Origin: Anaspis maculata
Lineage: Eukaryota; Arthropoda; Insecta; Coleoptera; Scraptiidae
Reading direction: 5' to 3'
NCBI GenBank assembly: GCA_949128115.1
Contig: OX421966.1
Location: 5,332,001-5,396,000, forward strand
Length of the DNA stretch: 64,000 nt
In this document: in pieces, positions 21,200 to 31,200 of the stretch
How positions within the stretch are numbered: the first letter of the stretch is position 1
Layout: every line of letters begins with the position of its first letter
Position numbers and translations under genes: made by a program
The notes under the pieces: generated by a model
The model's database searches: none
Seen by the model: the letters and a program-made list of their open reading frames with translations, nothing else
Told to the model about the DNA's origin: nothing

Positions 21200-21949
21200 C
21201 TTCGAAAAATGAGCGTGATCAACTTTTATTTGCTGATTTATAACTTCCAGGCACCTACCTCTTATGCATCTATTCCTCATTTTTTCGCGTCTGTTCATTG
21301 TTGGACAAACATGCAACATGCAACAAACACCGATATTTGGAGATATTTTCTGAAACTCACTTTTTCTGATAATTTTTCTGCAAAAAAAAAACAGTAGACT
21401 TCCAGGACAGCGGGTGAGTGCTGTCCCTTGCCCCCTTCTCAACCAACGGTGTTCATAATAATACCATGCAATAGGTAATAATGAAATAATGTTGATACTT
21501 AGTAAAATAATGGTTTTTTGAAACAACATGTACCGTATGATCGAAAACTTTCTTACTCAAGAGATGAGGCTGTGTTTCTGGTCATTGGCATGCAAACGAG
21601 GCTGATTTAGGCCAGGCGACAGCCTCCCTTAAGTAAAAAAAAATTAATCTCACGGTACATTCTGCAGACAGTCAAGATTGCATAGCGTGGGTGCCAATCG
21701 AAATAAATTCAATCTTGTAAATAAACTACAATGTACAATGTACATACCGAGGTACATGCATTTCTATCAAATTTACCAAAAATATAGAAAAGGTGAAAAA
21801 AATTCAAATGTTCGTTGCTCAAATCGGAAATCGGAGCATTTACGGAATAGTTACTCAAATCGGAACATTTACGGAACAGAAAGTCGAATCGGAAAGTGTC
21901 TCCCGAAAACGGTACAGTTCCGATCAAATCGGAACGTCTGGTCACCTTA
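21054..21949. mobile_element. Non-autonomous hAT element, 896 bp, 8 bp target duplication
   Basis: Ends TAAGGTGACCAGA and the complement TCTGGTCACCTTA; 8 bp direct repeats TGCATTGC at 21046-21053 and 21950-21957. The TIR is of the GGTGACCAGA type found in hAT elements. The right subterminal part carries several AATCGGAA/TCCGAT repeats. A long poly-T tract with TTTG units (about 21137-21199) lies inside. No transposase ORF. Confidence 0.88.
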
Positions 21950-22189
21950 TGCATTGCAGGTATCCACTAGTGCCCACCTAGGCTACTAGACGTCGGAGTA
22001 TGATTGTGTTCCTCCCAAAAAGTCCTCTACGATCAAGTACCGAGCTCTACACCAGGTGGCGTTTTTTAAATGTGACTCGCCTATAATGACCTCAATATTC
22101 TGAGACGATCTGGTGAGTTTCAGACTTTTGGCCGCCGACAACTGATTTTGTCCCACTGTGCATACACGAGAACGCATACCTGCAGAGCG

Positions 22190-22275
22190 CGGTAATTTCA
22201 ATTTTGACGCACAAAGTGTCAGTGTCAATGGCATCTGTCAATCAATAATCGAAATGTAAACAAACATAACCTCCT
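22190..22275. promoter_or_regulatory. Possible orphan promoter: TGTCA cluster next to CATAACCTCC
   Basis: GTGTCAGTGTCAATGG, CTGTCAATC and CATAACCTCCTAACC lie within 80 bp, the same motif combination as at the recognised gene starts. On the minus strand an ATG at 22234 opens a short frame reaching a GTATGC donor-like site after GCAG (near 22180). No recognised product. Confidence 0.2.
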
Positions 22276-22884
22276 AACCACTGACGTATAATACTACATA
22301 TGTGATACTAGACGGAGCTTTCCTATCCCCATTACACACTGTGTTGACGCGGGAGAACCGCTAGGACCAGGGGAAAGTGGGAGGGCGCGAGAGTTTGTTA
22401 TCCGGACGACACATAGGCGTGCTTGCAGCGTTTTCTTCATGTTTAGGGGGCAAAACAAATTAAGGTCAAAAATAACGTCAATGTATGCTCCCGGTATGCC
22501 GAAGCTTTGCACACCTGGTACTGCTGCACCATTATTACCTCGCGAAATAAGCAAAATATCGAACGAAACGACAAATAATAATGAGCAACAAAGAAATGGG
22601 CTGGCTATGGTGTGACGTGTGACAGCATGCAACGCGATCAGCTGACCGCAGTGCGCGACTCACATCAAGGTGCTACAATACGAGGTGTGATCACTTGGAA
22701 TTCAATCCCTACTCTCTATCTCTAATTCTCTACTCCTACTTTACTTTTTAATTTTCAATCAGAGATGGAAAATCTTCCCAAGAAATAGTACAGAATTGAA
22801 TATCTTGACGATTTGGAGTAAAAATCCACACATTGGCCCTGCATTCATTAAGCGGGCTCACCTTTAGTTGATATACTTGCATAT

Positions 22885-23418
22885 TGTCATGAACATGACA
22901 GAAGTGCCATAGGGGAAAGGCTCATCCCTTAAGTACGTATTAGTTTATTAGGTATAAATTATAATAATTCATAAATTGCCTTCAGGGAAAAGAACGAGGT
23001 GCCACAGGAATGCTGATCCTGCAAACGATGCGCTTTGCAGTTTATGCCTCGTGTGGTACTAAGTTCACCTGCACCAGGAAACGGGCATCAATCTGATTGG
23101 TCTACGATGTTTCCTGTTGCCTATAAATCTAGGAGTATCCATAGCTCCGAATCGAATTCATTCTTTGTAATTGCGGCGGGCCGCTATGCCCTTCGGCGTC
23201 TAAATTAATAATTAATTGTTCATTTCATTATCATTTTGTTGTTATACGGATTGTGTTCGCGGGCTTATCTCATGTCGTCTCGGGTGTCGTTGTGAAATTA
23301 ATGTGTGTTAATAAAATTATATAAAACTTTACCGTGTGCTCTTCCAAACCTTCCACCCTGCTTGCAAACACCAGCCCCCAAGAAAGTCAGGAAGGGTCAA
23401 CCTAAACCCATCCCGACA
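22885..23418 (+). mobile_element. Solo LTR (534 bp)
   Basis: Starts TGTCATG and ends CCCGACA (TG..CA), flanked by ATAT on both sides (22881-22884 and 23419-23422). Inside are TATAAATC near 23122 and AATAAAATTATA near 23311, in the order and spacing of an LTR promoter and polyadenylation signal. No second LTR or internal region, so a solo LTR. The 4 bp duplication fits many Ty3/Gypsy elements. Confidence 0.7.
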
Positions 23419-23530
23419 ATATTGTTATTTTCCTGACGTCGGCCATACTGGATTCAGGTCTTGGCCGCATGCACGAATGTGAACAACTCAGTCTAGTATT
23501 ATACGTCAGTGCTCCTAACCATTCAACAAT

Positions 23531-23826
23531 AGCTGCGTTCCTTTTATCATCTGAACTGAGAATTCTCACTTCAATTGCTAGTTGTGTCTCTCTTCCTCTT
23601 ATGCAATTCTCGCCTTCTCTCTCTCTAACTGAGGTGAGATTATCTGAGATTTCGTGTAAAAGGAATACAGCTATTAGCTGCATTCCTTTTACACGGAATC
23701 TCAGATAATCTCACCATTCTCACCTCAGTTAGAGAGAGAAAAAGCGAAAATTGCATGAGAGGGAGAGAGACACAACTAGCAATTGAAGTGAGAATTCTCA
23801 GTTCAGATAATGAAAGGAACGCAGCT
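23531..23826. mobile_element. Head-to-head pair of related MITEs
   Basis: First copy 23531-23672, second copy 23676-23826 in opposite orientation. Each has ends like AGCTGCRTTCCTTTTA and its complement; ATT lies between them and after the second copy. The whole forms a 300 bp palindrome with arms matching over GAATTCTCACTTCAATTGCT and AGTTGTGTCTCTC. TIRs resemble the 9461 MITE (AGGTGCTTTCCTTTTAC). Confidence 0.8.
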
Positions 23827-23831
23827 ATTTA

Positions 23832-24450
23832 ATATAGGCGATTGACCTTATTCGCGATTTAAATTAATTTTTCCCGCCACAAAATAGCTGCGAAAGGCGG
23901 AATTCAACTTTTCGTTTCGTCGCCGTTTCGTAGAGGAAGTTTTAGGGAATTAATTTTCAGAAGAGGTGTAAGATCAGACCTATTTCTTTTTCACGCCCAT
24001 TTTGTCTCCTACCTCCGCTCATTGGCGGGATTTGCCTCACATTCTCCCGTAGCAACTCTGTCAGTGTCAGTGACTTTCAACTTCTCATTACCCCTGACAA
24101 CGATAGTTTACAATTTGTCATCAGTTGTTAGTTGACAAGGAACCAGCGTGATAAGGGGTTGAAGTATAGTGCGGAAGGATATTTTGAAGACGTACTTGTG
24201 AATAACCTGAAGGTATAGAAGTGAAGTGCTACAGGAGCCAGAAAAAAGAACAAGCTCCTCAAGAAAATGTTCGGAACAGCATTTGTTTTCAGTGTCTTCT
24301 TTGTACCAATCAATCACTGATGAATGGAAATCTTCCGCTCTGAAGTGCCCCGTGAGTCACCTAAGATTGAAACAAAATATTGAGGTTTTGTTGTGAAGTT
24401 ACAGTAATCGCCAAATAGGAAGGTGAGGTAGCATTCCCAGCACTTTGAAC
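23832..24450. other. Intergenic, with a direct repeat of 20330-20430
   Basis: 23832-23970 repeats the 20330-20430 block. The rest is unremarkable; CTGTCAGTGTCAGTGAC near 24058 and TTTGTCATCAG near 24115 form another TGTCA cluster without a recognised gene. Confidence 0.45.
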
Positions 24451-24453
24451 TTA

Positions 24454-26294
24454 TAGTCCGGTGGTTAAGCGTCCTAACTATGCATTTTGAGCTTAAGCAA
24501 TGCGCTTCTGGGGTTTGATTAGGGGTCCCTCAACCTTAATTTCAAGAGTTGGAGACATCGGTGCACTCGATGCGGAGGGGGTCTGGGGGGCCCTTGAAAG
24601 TTGAAGGTGTGGGGCTTCCCACCAAATCACCATACCACCACGTAATTTCTACTTGGATGTCATCAAACGACTCTAACCTACACATTGACAACATTTGTTA
24701 CCATGTCCCAACAGTTCTTCACACTGAAAAAAATTAGTTCTTATGACAGATCGGAAAAAACAGTTTTTCTCAATTTTTCATCCCCATAACGAAGAAACTG
24801 CCAGGTGTAGTGTCATTTTGTAGTAAACGGCATCCTCTGATTTCATTCACCGAGTCAAAATGTTTGTGAGACCACCGCGCAAAGAATGACACGCCAAGAA
24901 GTGAGCATTTTTGAGCACCTCATTTAACAGTAGTTTCTTGGCTGATACCAATCGATATGATTGATAATTTTGTCATGGATCAATAACTTGAACTCTTTTG
25001 TAACGGTAATGCATGTGAATGAAACTCGACACGAGCGTGGAGGCTTGGAAAAAAAATAATCTTCTCCAGCGGTCGAATTTATTTCACGCCTACTGAGCGT
25101 TAGTTTGTTGGGCTCAGGCAGGCAGCGTTTGGATAGCTTTGGAAGCAAAATTTCCATATCTTTCTGAAAAGTTGAGCAGTTTAATTCTGGAAATCGATTT
25201 ATGAATCATCAATGATTGTTTTGCCGGTCAGTACCCACATGGTGGTTAACTGCAGAGGTGATGGCTAACGGCGGAGGCGAGGGCGGAGGAAATTCAACGT
25301 CCAAGATCTTATTTTCTGCCACTATGACAGTCATTTTCACGGTTGTTTTTATAAAATTATTTCTTCTCCAAACATAAGAAAACTTACACGTACAAAATGA
25401 TAACAACCTTGAAGGTTGGTAGAGGAAAATAGAAAATAACACTTTAAAAGTTGAATGCCCTCCGTCGTCAGCCATGATCCCTGCAGTTAATCCCCATGGG
25501 GGTACCTACTGACTGTCAAAATAATCTTTGATGATTCTCAAATCAGTTTCCAGAATTATGCTACTCAGCTGCATAGACAGATATGGAAATTTTGTCTCCG
25601 AACCTATTCAAACGCTGCCTGCCTGAGTCCAACAAACTAACGCTCAGTAGGCGTGAAATAAATTCGACCGCTGGAGAAAAAAAATTTTCCCAGGCCTCCA
25701 CGCTCGTGTCGAGTTTCATTCACATGTATTACCGTTACAAAAGAGTTCAAGTTATTCATCTATGTCAAAATTATCAATCATATCGATTGGTATCAGTCAA
25801 GAAACTACTGTTAAATGAGGTGCTCAAAAATGCTCACTTCTTGGCGTGCCATTCTTTGCACGGTGGTCTCACAAACATTTTGACTTGGTGAATGAAACCA
25901 GAGGATGCCGTTTATTCTAAAATGACACCAAACTTGGCAGTTTATTCGTTGTGGGGATGAAGAATTGAGAAAAACAGTTTTTTCCGATCTGTCATAAGAA
26001 TTAATTTTTTTCAGTGTGAAGAACTGTTGGGACGTGGTAACAAATGTTGTCAATGTGTAGGTTAGAGTCGTTTAATGACATCCAAGTAGGAATTTCGTGG
26101 TGGTATGGTGATTTGGTGGGAAGCCTCGCACCTTCAACTTTCAAGGGCCCCCCAGACCCCCTCCGCATCGAGTGCACCGATGTCTCCAACTCTTGAAATT
26201 AAGGTATGGGGATCCCCAATCGAACCCCAAAATCGCATTGCTTAAGCTCAAAATGCATAGTTCAAGCTTTTTTTGGCGCTTAACCACCGGACTA
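24454..26294. mobile_element. 1.84 kb palindromic element with TTA target duplications (PIF/Harbinger-like)
   Basis: Ends TAGTCCGGTGGTTAAGCG and CGCTTAACCACCGGACTA, each flanked by TTA (24451-24453, 26295-26297). Arms of about 780 bp are inverted copies: TTGGAGACATCGGTGCACTC near 24549 pairs with GAGTGCACCGATGTCTCCAA near 26170, and GACACGAGCGTGGAGGC near 25028 pairs with GCCTCCACGCTCGTGTC near 25695. A loop (about 25250-25480) separates them. No transposase recognised. The 3 bp TTA duplication is the usual PIF/Harbinger signature. Confidence 0.82.
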
Positions 26295-26963
26295 TTACAA
26301 AACAGCTGAAGTTGTTTCGTTAGCCTTTAAATTCATCCTGATGCCGGCATCGTGTCTTCCAGTGGTGGCCATCCATATTTATTTCGCTTATTTGCGTCGG
26401 CAGGAAAACCGTGGAATGCAACACTTGGGGGAAATGCTGTCTTGGACTTCGTGCGGACAACTTTTCACACAACATACGCGCATTTTTCGAATTGTTCGAT
26501 CAGTGTAGCGACACGACACATGTTACAAGTCATAGTGACAGTGACAATTCTAATTTATTGTGACAGTATCGCCTTCCTCGAGTTTCGCGCCTAATAATTG
26601 ACCATATTAATTATTCAGAGCGCAGTCGCAGATCGGGGAGAGAGACAACCACATGTGCTGAGTTGAAACTCCCATAAGAATATGCATGTTGAATGACTTT
26701 GTAAAATGATCAATTCAAGGTGCAAATTGACAATTTCAACGAATGTATAACATAGCAAGTGTGTAAAAAGAAATACCTGATCTACTTTTCACCATAATGA
26801 AATGGAAAATCTTGCTGTGAAGTTTATGCGAAGCAATTTAGAATTGGGTTTTTGAATCCAAAACAATTTCAAATTACCCGCCATATTTTATTGCACAACT
26901 TCCGCTAACGAGAATTTTGACAGCGCTTGAAAGCGAACCGAGCGTCAGCCGTCACGTAAAAGT

Positions 26964-27143
26964 ATGGTTAAAAAGGTTAAAACGTCCCAAGAATCAAAAA
27001 AACACCTTGCAATCGTAAATTCTGACAGCGACAGCAAAGTTCCGTTTTCTATGCATGCTGTGGCGCGCGAGATCTTCTACTGCAGTGCGCATGGTCACAG
27101 GCACATACCTAACTTACAAATGACTAGTGGAAGGGGAAAGTGA
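26964..27143 (+). CDS. Small ORF, 59 aa, function unknown (weak)
   Basis: ATG at 26964 opens a 59-codon frame starting MVKKVKTSQESKKHLAIVNS with a short SDSDS stretch. It follows a block with TGACAGCG and GCCGTCACG. It could be a first exon. No family recognised; the surrounding 26300-27160 holds no other candidate. Confidence 0.15.
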   Translation: MVKKVKTSQESKKHLAIVNSDSDSKVPFSMHAVAREIFYCSAHGHRHIPNLQMTSGRGK

Positions 27144-27162
27144 GAATAATTAATATGGTCTA

Positions 27163-27434
27163 TTAAAGGCGTTTAATTGGCCAGGGGTGTGGCTTAAAAC
27201 TATTCATCCTTGTCTGAACGTCTCTGTTCCCCATAAGAAATAGGTCTATTGACGGAGAAATGGATATTGATGTGGCCATGTTAATCGATGAGGTAATGTT
27301 TTCGACTGAGATGAAAAATTAACTTTGATGTCGAATTTAATGGAAGAAGAGGGAAACATACTTTCTGGATTGAACCACAGCAATCGTCCGTCAGACATTT
27401 GGATTAGCCGGTGTTCTTGTTCTTGTGGGTCCAT
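27163..27434 (-). CDS. Candidate two-exon small gene, 71 aa (unrecognised)
   Basis: Minus-strand exon 27434-27362 starts MDPQEQEHRLIQMSDGRLLW and ends at a donor GTATGT; exon 27305-27163 follows TTTCATCTCAG. Joining restores a phase-1 codon and gives 71 residues ending FKPHPWPIKRL. The 56 bp intron matches the short introns of BMS1 (54) and ERAL1 (62). A GTAACCTCA motif lies about 80 bp upstream (27512-27520), as at the recognised gene starts. I know no homologous family. An unspliced reading of 62 codons is also open, so coding status is uncertain. Confidence 0.3.
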
Positions 27435-27770
27435 CGTCTTCTTTCGTCACGTCACACCAGAGAATCGTATGATCTAAGGAACCGTCACACGCGATAAAAG
27501 CTTTTTCAAGTGTTTGAGGTTACGTACGCAACGTCCGACGTTCGCAAATGGTGGACCGCCACTTTCAAATCTGTTCCCGCCACAATTTGTCTTCTCACCT
27601 TAACAATAACCATCCCCACGACCAGGTCGTGAAAGGTACAACCGGTGATATTAAAATGACGGCACTTCCTTTACCGCTTATGACCAATCATCGCTAAGAT
27701 GTCAAATTCTATAACCAAGTGTAAACGGTCATGAAAAGTTACTCGCTCGAAAAAATTTATTGTTACCTTA

Positions 27771-27917
27771 GCCGCTTTCGTTTTGCGCCAGGAGCTGCTC
27801 CGGGCAGATCACTAGATAGAGAGAGTAGATACATACACCAATCACGACCCAGCTGCATCTACTTTCTTTGTCTAGTGATCTACCCCGGGCAGCTCCTGCT
27901 GGCAAAACGAAAGCGCC
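27771..27917. mobile_element. Small hairpin element (MITE-like), 147 bp
   Basis: CCGCTTTCGTTTTGC..AGGAGCTGC..GGGCAGATCACTAGA at left is mirrored at right by TCTAGTGATCTACC..GGGCAGCTCCT..GCAAAACGAAAGCG. No clear target duplication. Confidence 0.7.
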
Positions 27918-28011
27918 TCCTTCATTGGCGCACTGAGGTATGTTCCGGCATTGTCATTTCGACAAAAAAACTGGACAGCTGAAATAAATTGAAATTCTTT
28001 TTGAAAATACT

Positions 28012-28205
28012 CTAGTTTATTGCGGTATCTTGGTCCGGCCATTTGAGAATCACTTTCACGTGCACCTTCAAGCTCTGGAAGGTCTCCTGCAGATCATGCT
28101 GCAGGCTATCGTTGATTTGTTTGAGCTTTCCGTGATTTACACCGGAGACTAGCCTGGCCGTCTTGGCGGAAGGACACTGGATCAGCACCACTGCGGTGAT
28201 GGCAC
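28012..28205 (-). CDS. ERAL1: ERAL1 exon 4 (KH domain end)
   Basis: Follows acceptor TTTTTGTCTAG; completes the split Gly 281 and encodes 63 further residues, ending VKVILKWPDQDTAIN before TAG (28014-28012). The AATAAA overlapping the last codons may serve as polyadenylation signal. Confidence 0.9.
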
Positions 28206-31200
28206 CTAGACAAAAACCGTATCATAAAAAAAGAGAAAAACAGTATAACATCTGGGTATAAACAGTACTTATATACTGCAAATTTAGGTAAGGATAAAAG
28301 CGAAACTGAGAAGCGCCCATACCGTCCGGCGTGACGTCGAAGAATTCGATTTGGGGCCTCAGATTGTAGGGGACTTCTTGCGGCAGGAAGTCGAGCAGTT
28401 TGGCCTTGGTGCAGCTGACGATCAGCTCTTGGGCGCTCTGGTCCGACCAGACGTTTCCCGGAAAAAGCCAGCGGCCCGGTTTGGCTTGCCCGACGAGGTA
28501 ATTTTTGACTTCGGGCAGGCCGCTGCCGGTCAGGGCGGAGACCATGAAGATTTCTTTGAAAAACCGCCAGGTCATGTTCTTGACGTCGTCGTCGTCTGCT
28601 GTCTCGTCGTGTCCGGGCAGGATCGGTCGTCCGTCGATCGAATTGTTCGTCACGGTCCTGGTGATGTCCAGGAGTTGTCTTTTTGATGTGAGTATGTCTA
28701 TCTGGAATCAAGCATCATCAAGGTGTCAGGAGCTCTACAGAGCTAGTGGTATGGTACGTCCAGCAGCTTTGTGATTCGAGTGATTCGAAACCTTGACGCT
28801 GTTTTTGACGGAGTAGCCATTTTTCACTGCAGTGCGGGTTTTGCAACCTTGCTGTATTGCACCATGTCGAGCAGGTACATTTTCAGTTCTTGTTCGGGAT
28901 TTTACGGCGTTGGCAACATGACGCTATTTTGCTGGAATTATTACTTTTTACGAACTCATGCAGCGAACGGTGACGACGGCCGAAGTTTTTTACATGGAAT
29001 TGGGTGCGAACGCTATGAACATGGACCTCATCAGATCACTCAGTTTTTCACGACCGAATAAGTTTTCTCACATGACGAGTTGGGCGCAAAAAGCTGTGTA
29101 CGTGGACCTCCATATATTTTACTACTAATGATCTGTGCCATGAGTTGAAAAGCGAGCTCACTACTATTGGACTAATTTTCCTATATATTTCCTTTTTTCC
29201 TGTACATGTCCAGTTCGAATCGTCCAATTTATTGATCGCTCAAAGCTCCAGTTGACTTCCTGATCGGCTTTGTTTCTTTGTCGCTCCCTTCCCTACTACT
29301 TTCTGTGATTCTTTCAAGTTTCTTACCCGCCGAGCACTCCAATTCGCTCCACGGTCCCATATTTGTGTTTATTATCTGGCAAATTGACCACATTGTTGCT
29401 TCTTTCCTGTTCGTTCTTAGTTGAGTTCTTCAAATTTCTTACCCACTAAGCACCACAATTCAACCTCTGGTCCCGTAGATTCGGAATTGTTCTTACTGAT
29501 TTTCGACTTTTTACTTTCCCGGTCCCCTACCAAGATGAAAGGGGAAGTATTGCAACCACGCAGAAGAAAATTCGATTTATGTCCATTTTGAAGTCCCCCC
29601 CGCACGATTAGGACCATTTCCTGAGTGATGTCTGTCTGTATGTCTGTACTCTTCCACGATAACTGTCAAATCGTTGATTTTGGCTTGAAATTTGGTGTGC
29701 AGACACGGTTTTGTTGCGGAATGAACTGATAATTTTGGCTGTCATCTGTCAAATGAACATGTCACTACCAAAAAATGACAAGCTATATTTCACGAAACTT
29801 GATTTGCAATATGCCATCTGAATGACTTCGAAAAATAATTTTCAGAACAGTTGAAGGTATTTCTGTCATGTGTCAAATTTAAAAAAAAAATCAAATTTCA
29901 AAACTTAGCCATTTGATTTGTTACGTTTGACAATACCCACCCCCGGGTTACGCCACTGAAATGGACGCCTTGGCCGCGCGCCTATGACGGCAGTGGTAAC
30001 AATCGCGCGAAAAGTCAAGTCCGATGGTTTTGCCGTTTTTCCTTCGTTTATCGAAAGAAAATCCAGCCTCTATAAAACCGACCGACCGTGATTTTTCTTT
30101 TTTTTTCTTCTCACCGCAACTGTCGACTACACATGACAGATAGAACACTCTACCAGGCGCGCTTCGCGTCATTAATTGTGTGTTTACTGTTTACATTAAC
30201 TTGTGTCAGAATCTGGCCACGGCAGGAATTCTCTCGTGCATGTCTGCGGGCCTCTGTTTCAGTATTATGTCGTTTGGTGCCAGTCATTTGTGTATATTCT
30301 GATCTGGATTTGTGTGTTTCAGCGCCACCGCCTCTTTCCGTCGTGGTAGACGCTCTCGAATCGTTGAGAAGCCGTGCGGGTCCAGAAAAACTAGATTCGT
30401 GTCGGCCTGATACCCCCCCCTGACGGCATGCTTTCCGGCAAGAGGCTACCGGTTGCGCTCACTAGTCCGTATGTGACAAGTCATCCTAGTGAGTCACTAG
30501 GATAACTTGTCACGTACGGAGTAGTGGTGTCGTTGGAGCGCATGGATCAGGAAGCACCACCATACGGAGTCCCCGGGTTTGCACTGGCACCAGCCTCGCC
30601 CCAATCAGACAGGGCAGTCCCGTTTACTTTGTAGTTTTAAGTAGTCGACTGGCTAGCTGCGTTTCTTTTACCGGCAACCTGAGGGCTGTGATACCCATTT
30701 TTCTTGGGGCTCTTTTTAAGCTAGCTCAGCTATTATTCAAGCAATTTAGTGACCGGCGCATCGGTTTTGTGGGTCAGGGGTTACACACTCAAGACGGAGA
30801 GGTGGAGAGAGAATCGGTCCGAAAGTAGAGACAGGGGTGGAGGATTCGCGTCGTCGCAGTCGATAACGCCAGATGTGGAAGAAGAGAAAATTAATATTTA
30901 TCAAGAAAAAAAAAGTGACGAGAGTACTAAAACCATCGTTAATAGTAGTTGTAGTGCATCAGTTACGAGAAAAGAAAACACTAAGGCAAGTCTGATTTCC
31001 ATTGTAATCAAATGATAATTGTTTAAGTGGTGTTGAAGTTATTGTTTTGTGTATAAACGATAGTAGGTTTTGTTCTTGATATTTCGAACAGCCATAGGAA
31101 GCGCCAAACCGATTCAATTCCCTGTAGTTGCTGTGAGCTTTCAAATACGGCCCCTTGTTTTCAGCTACCTACCTTCAAGATGCCAGAAAATGGTGAAAGC

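Noticed and set aside
21068..21529. Poly-Phe / poly-Lys open frames
   Set aside because: Products of a poly-T/poly-A tract inside a hAT element.
22294..22632. 112-codon minus-strand frame
   Set aside because: No recognisable domain, no splice support, and composition typical of random GC-moderate DNA.
28106..28711. A 201-codon Arg-rich minus-strand frame
   Set aside because: It is a shifted reading of ERAL1 exon 3; the true frame has G5 and the KH lead-in.
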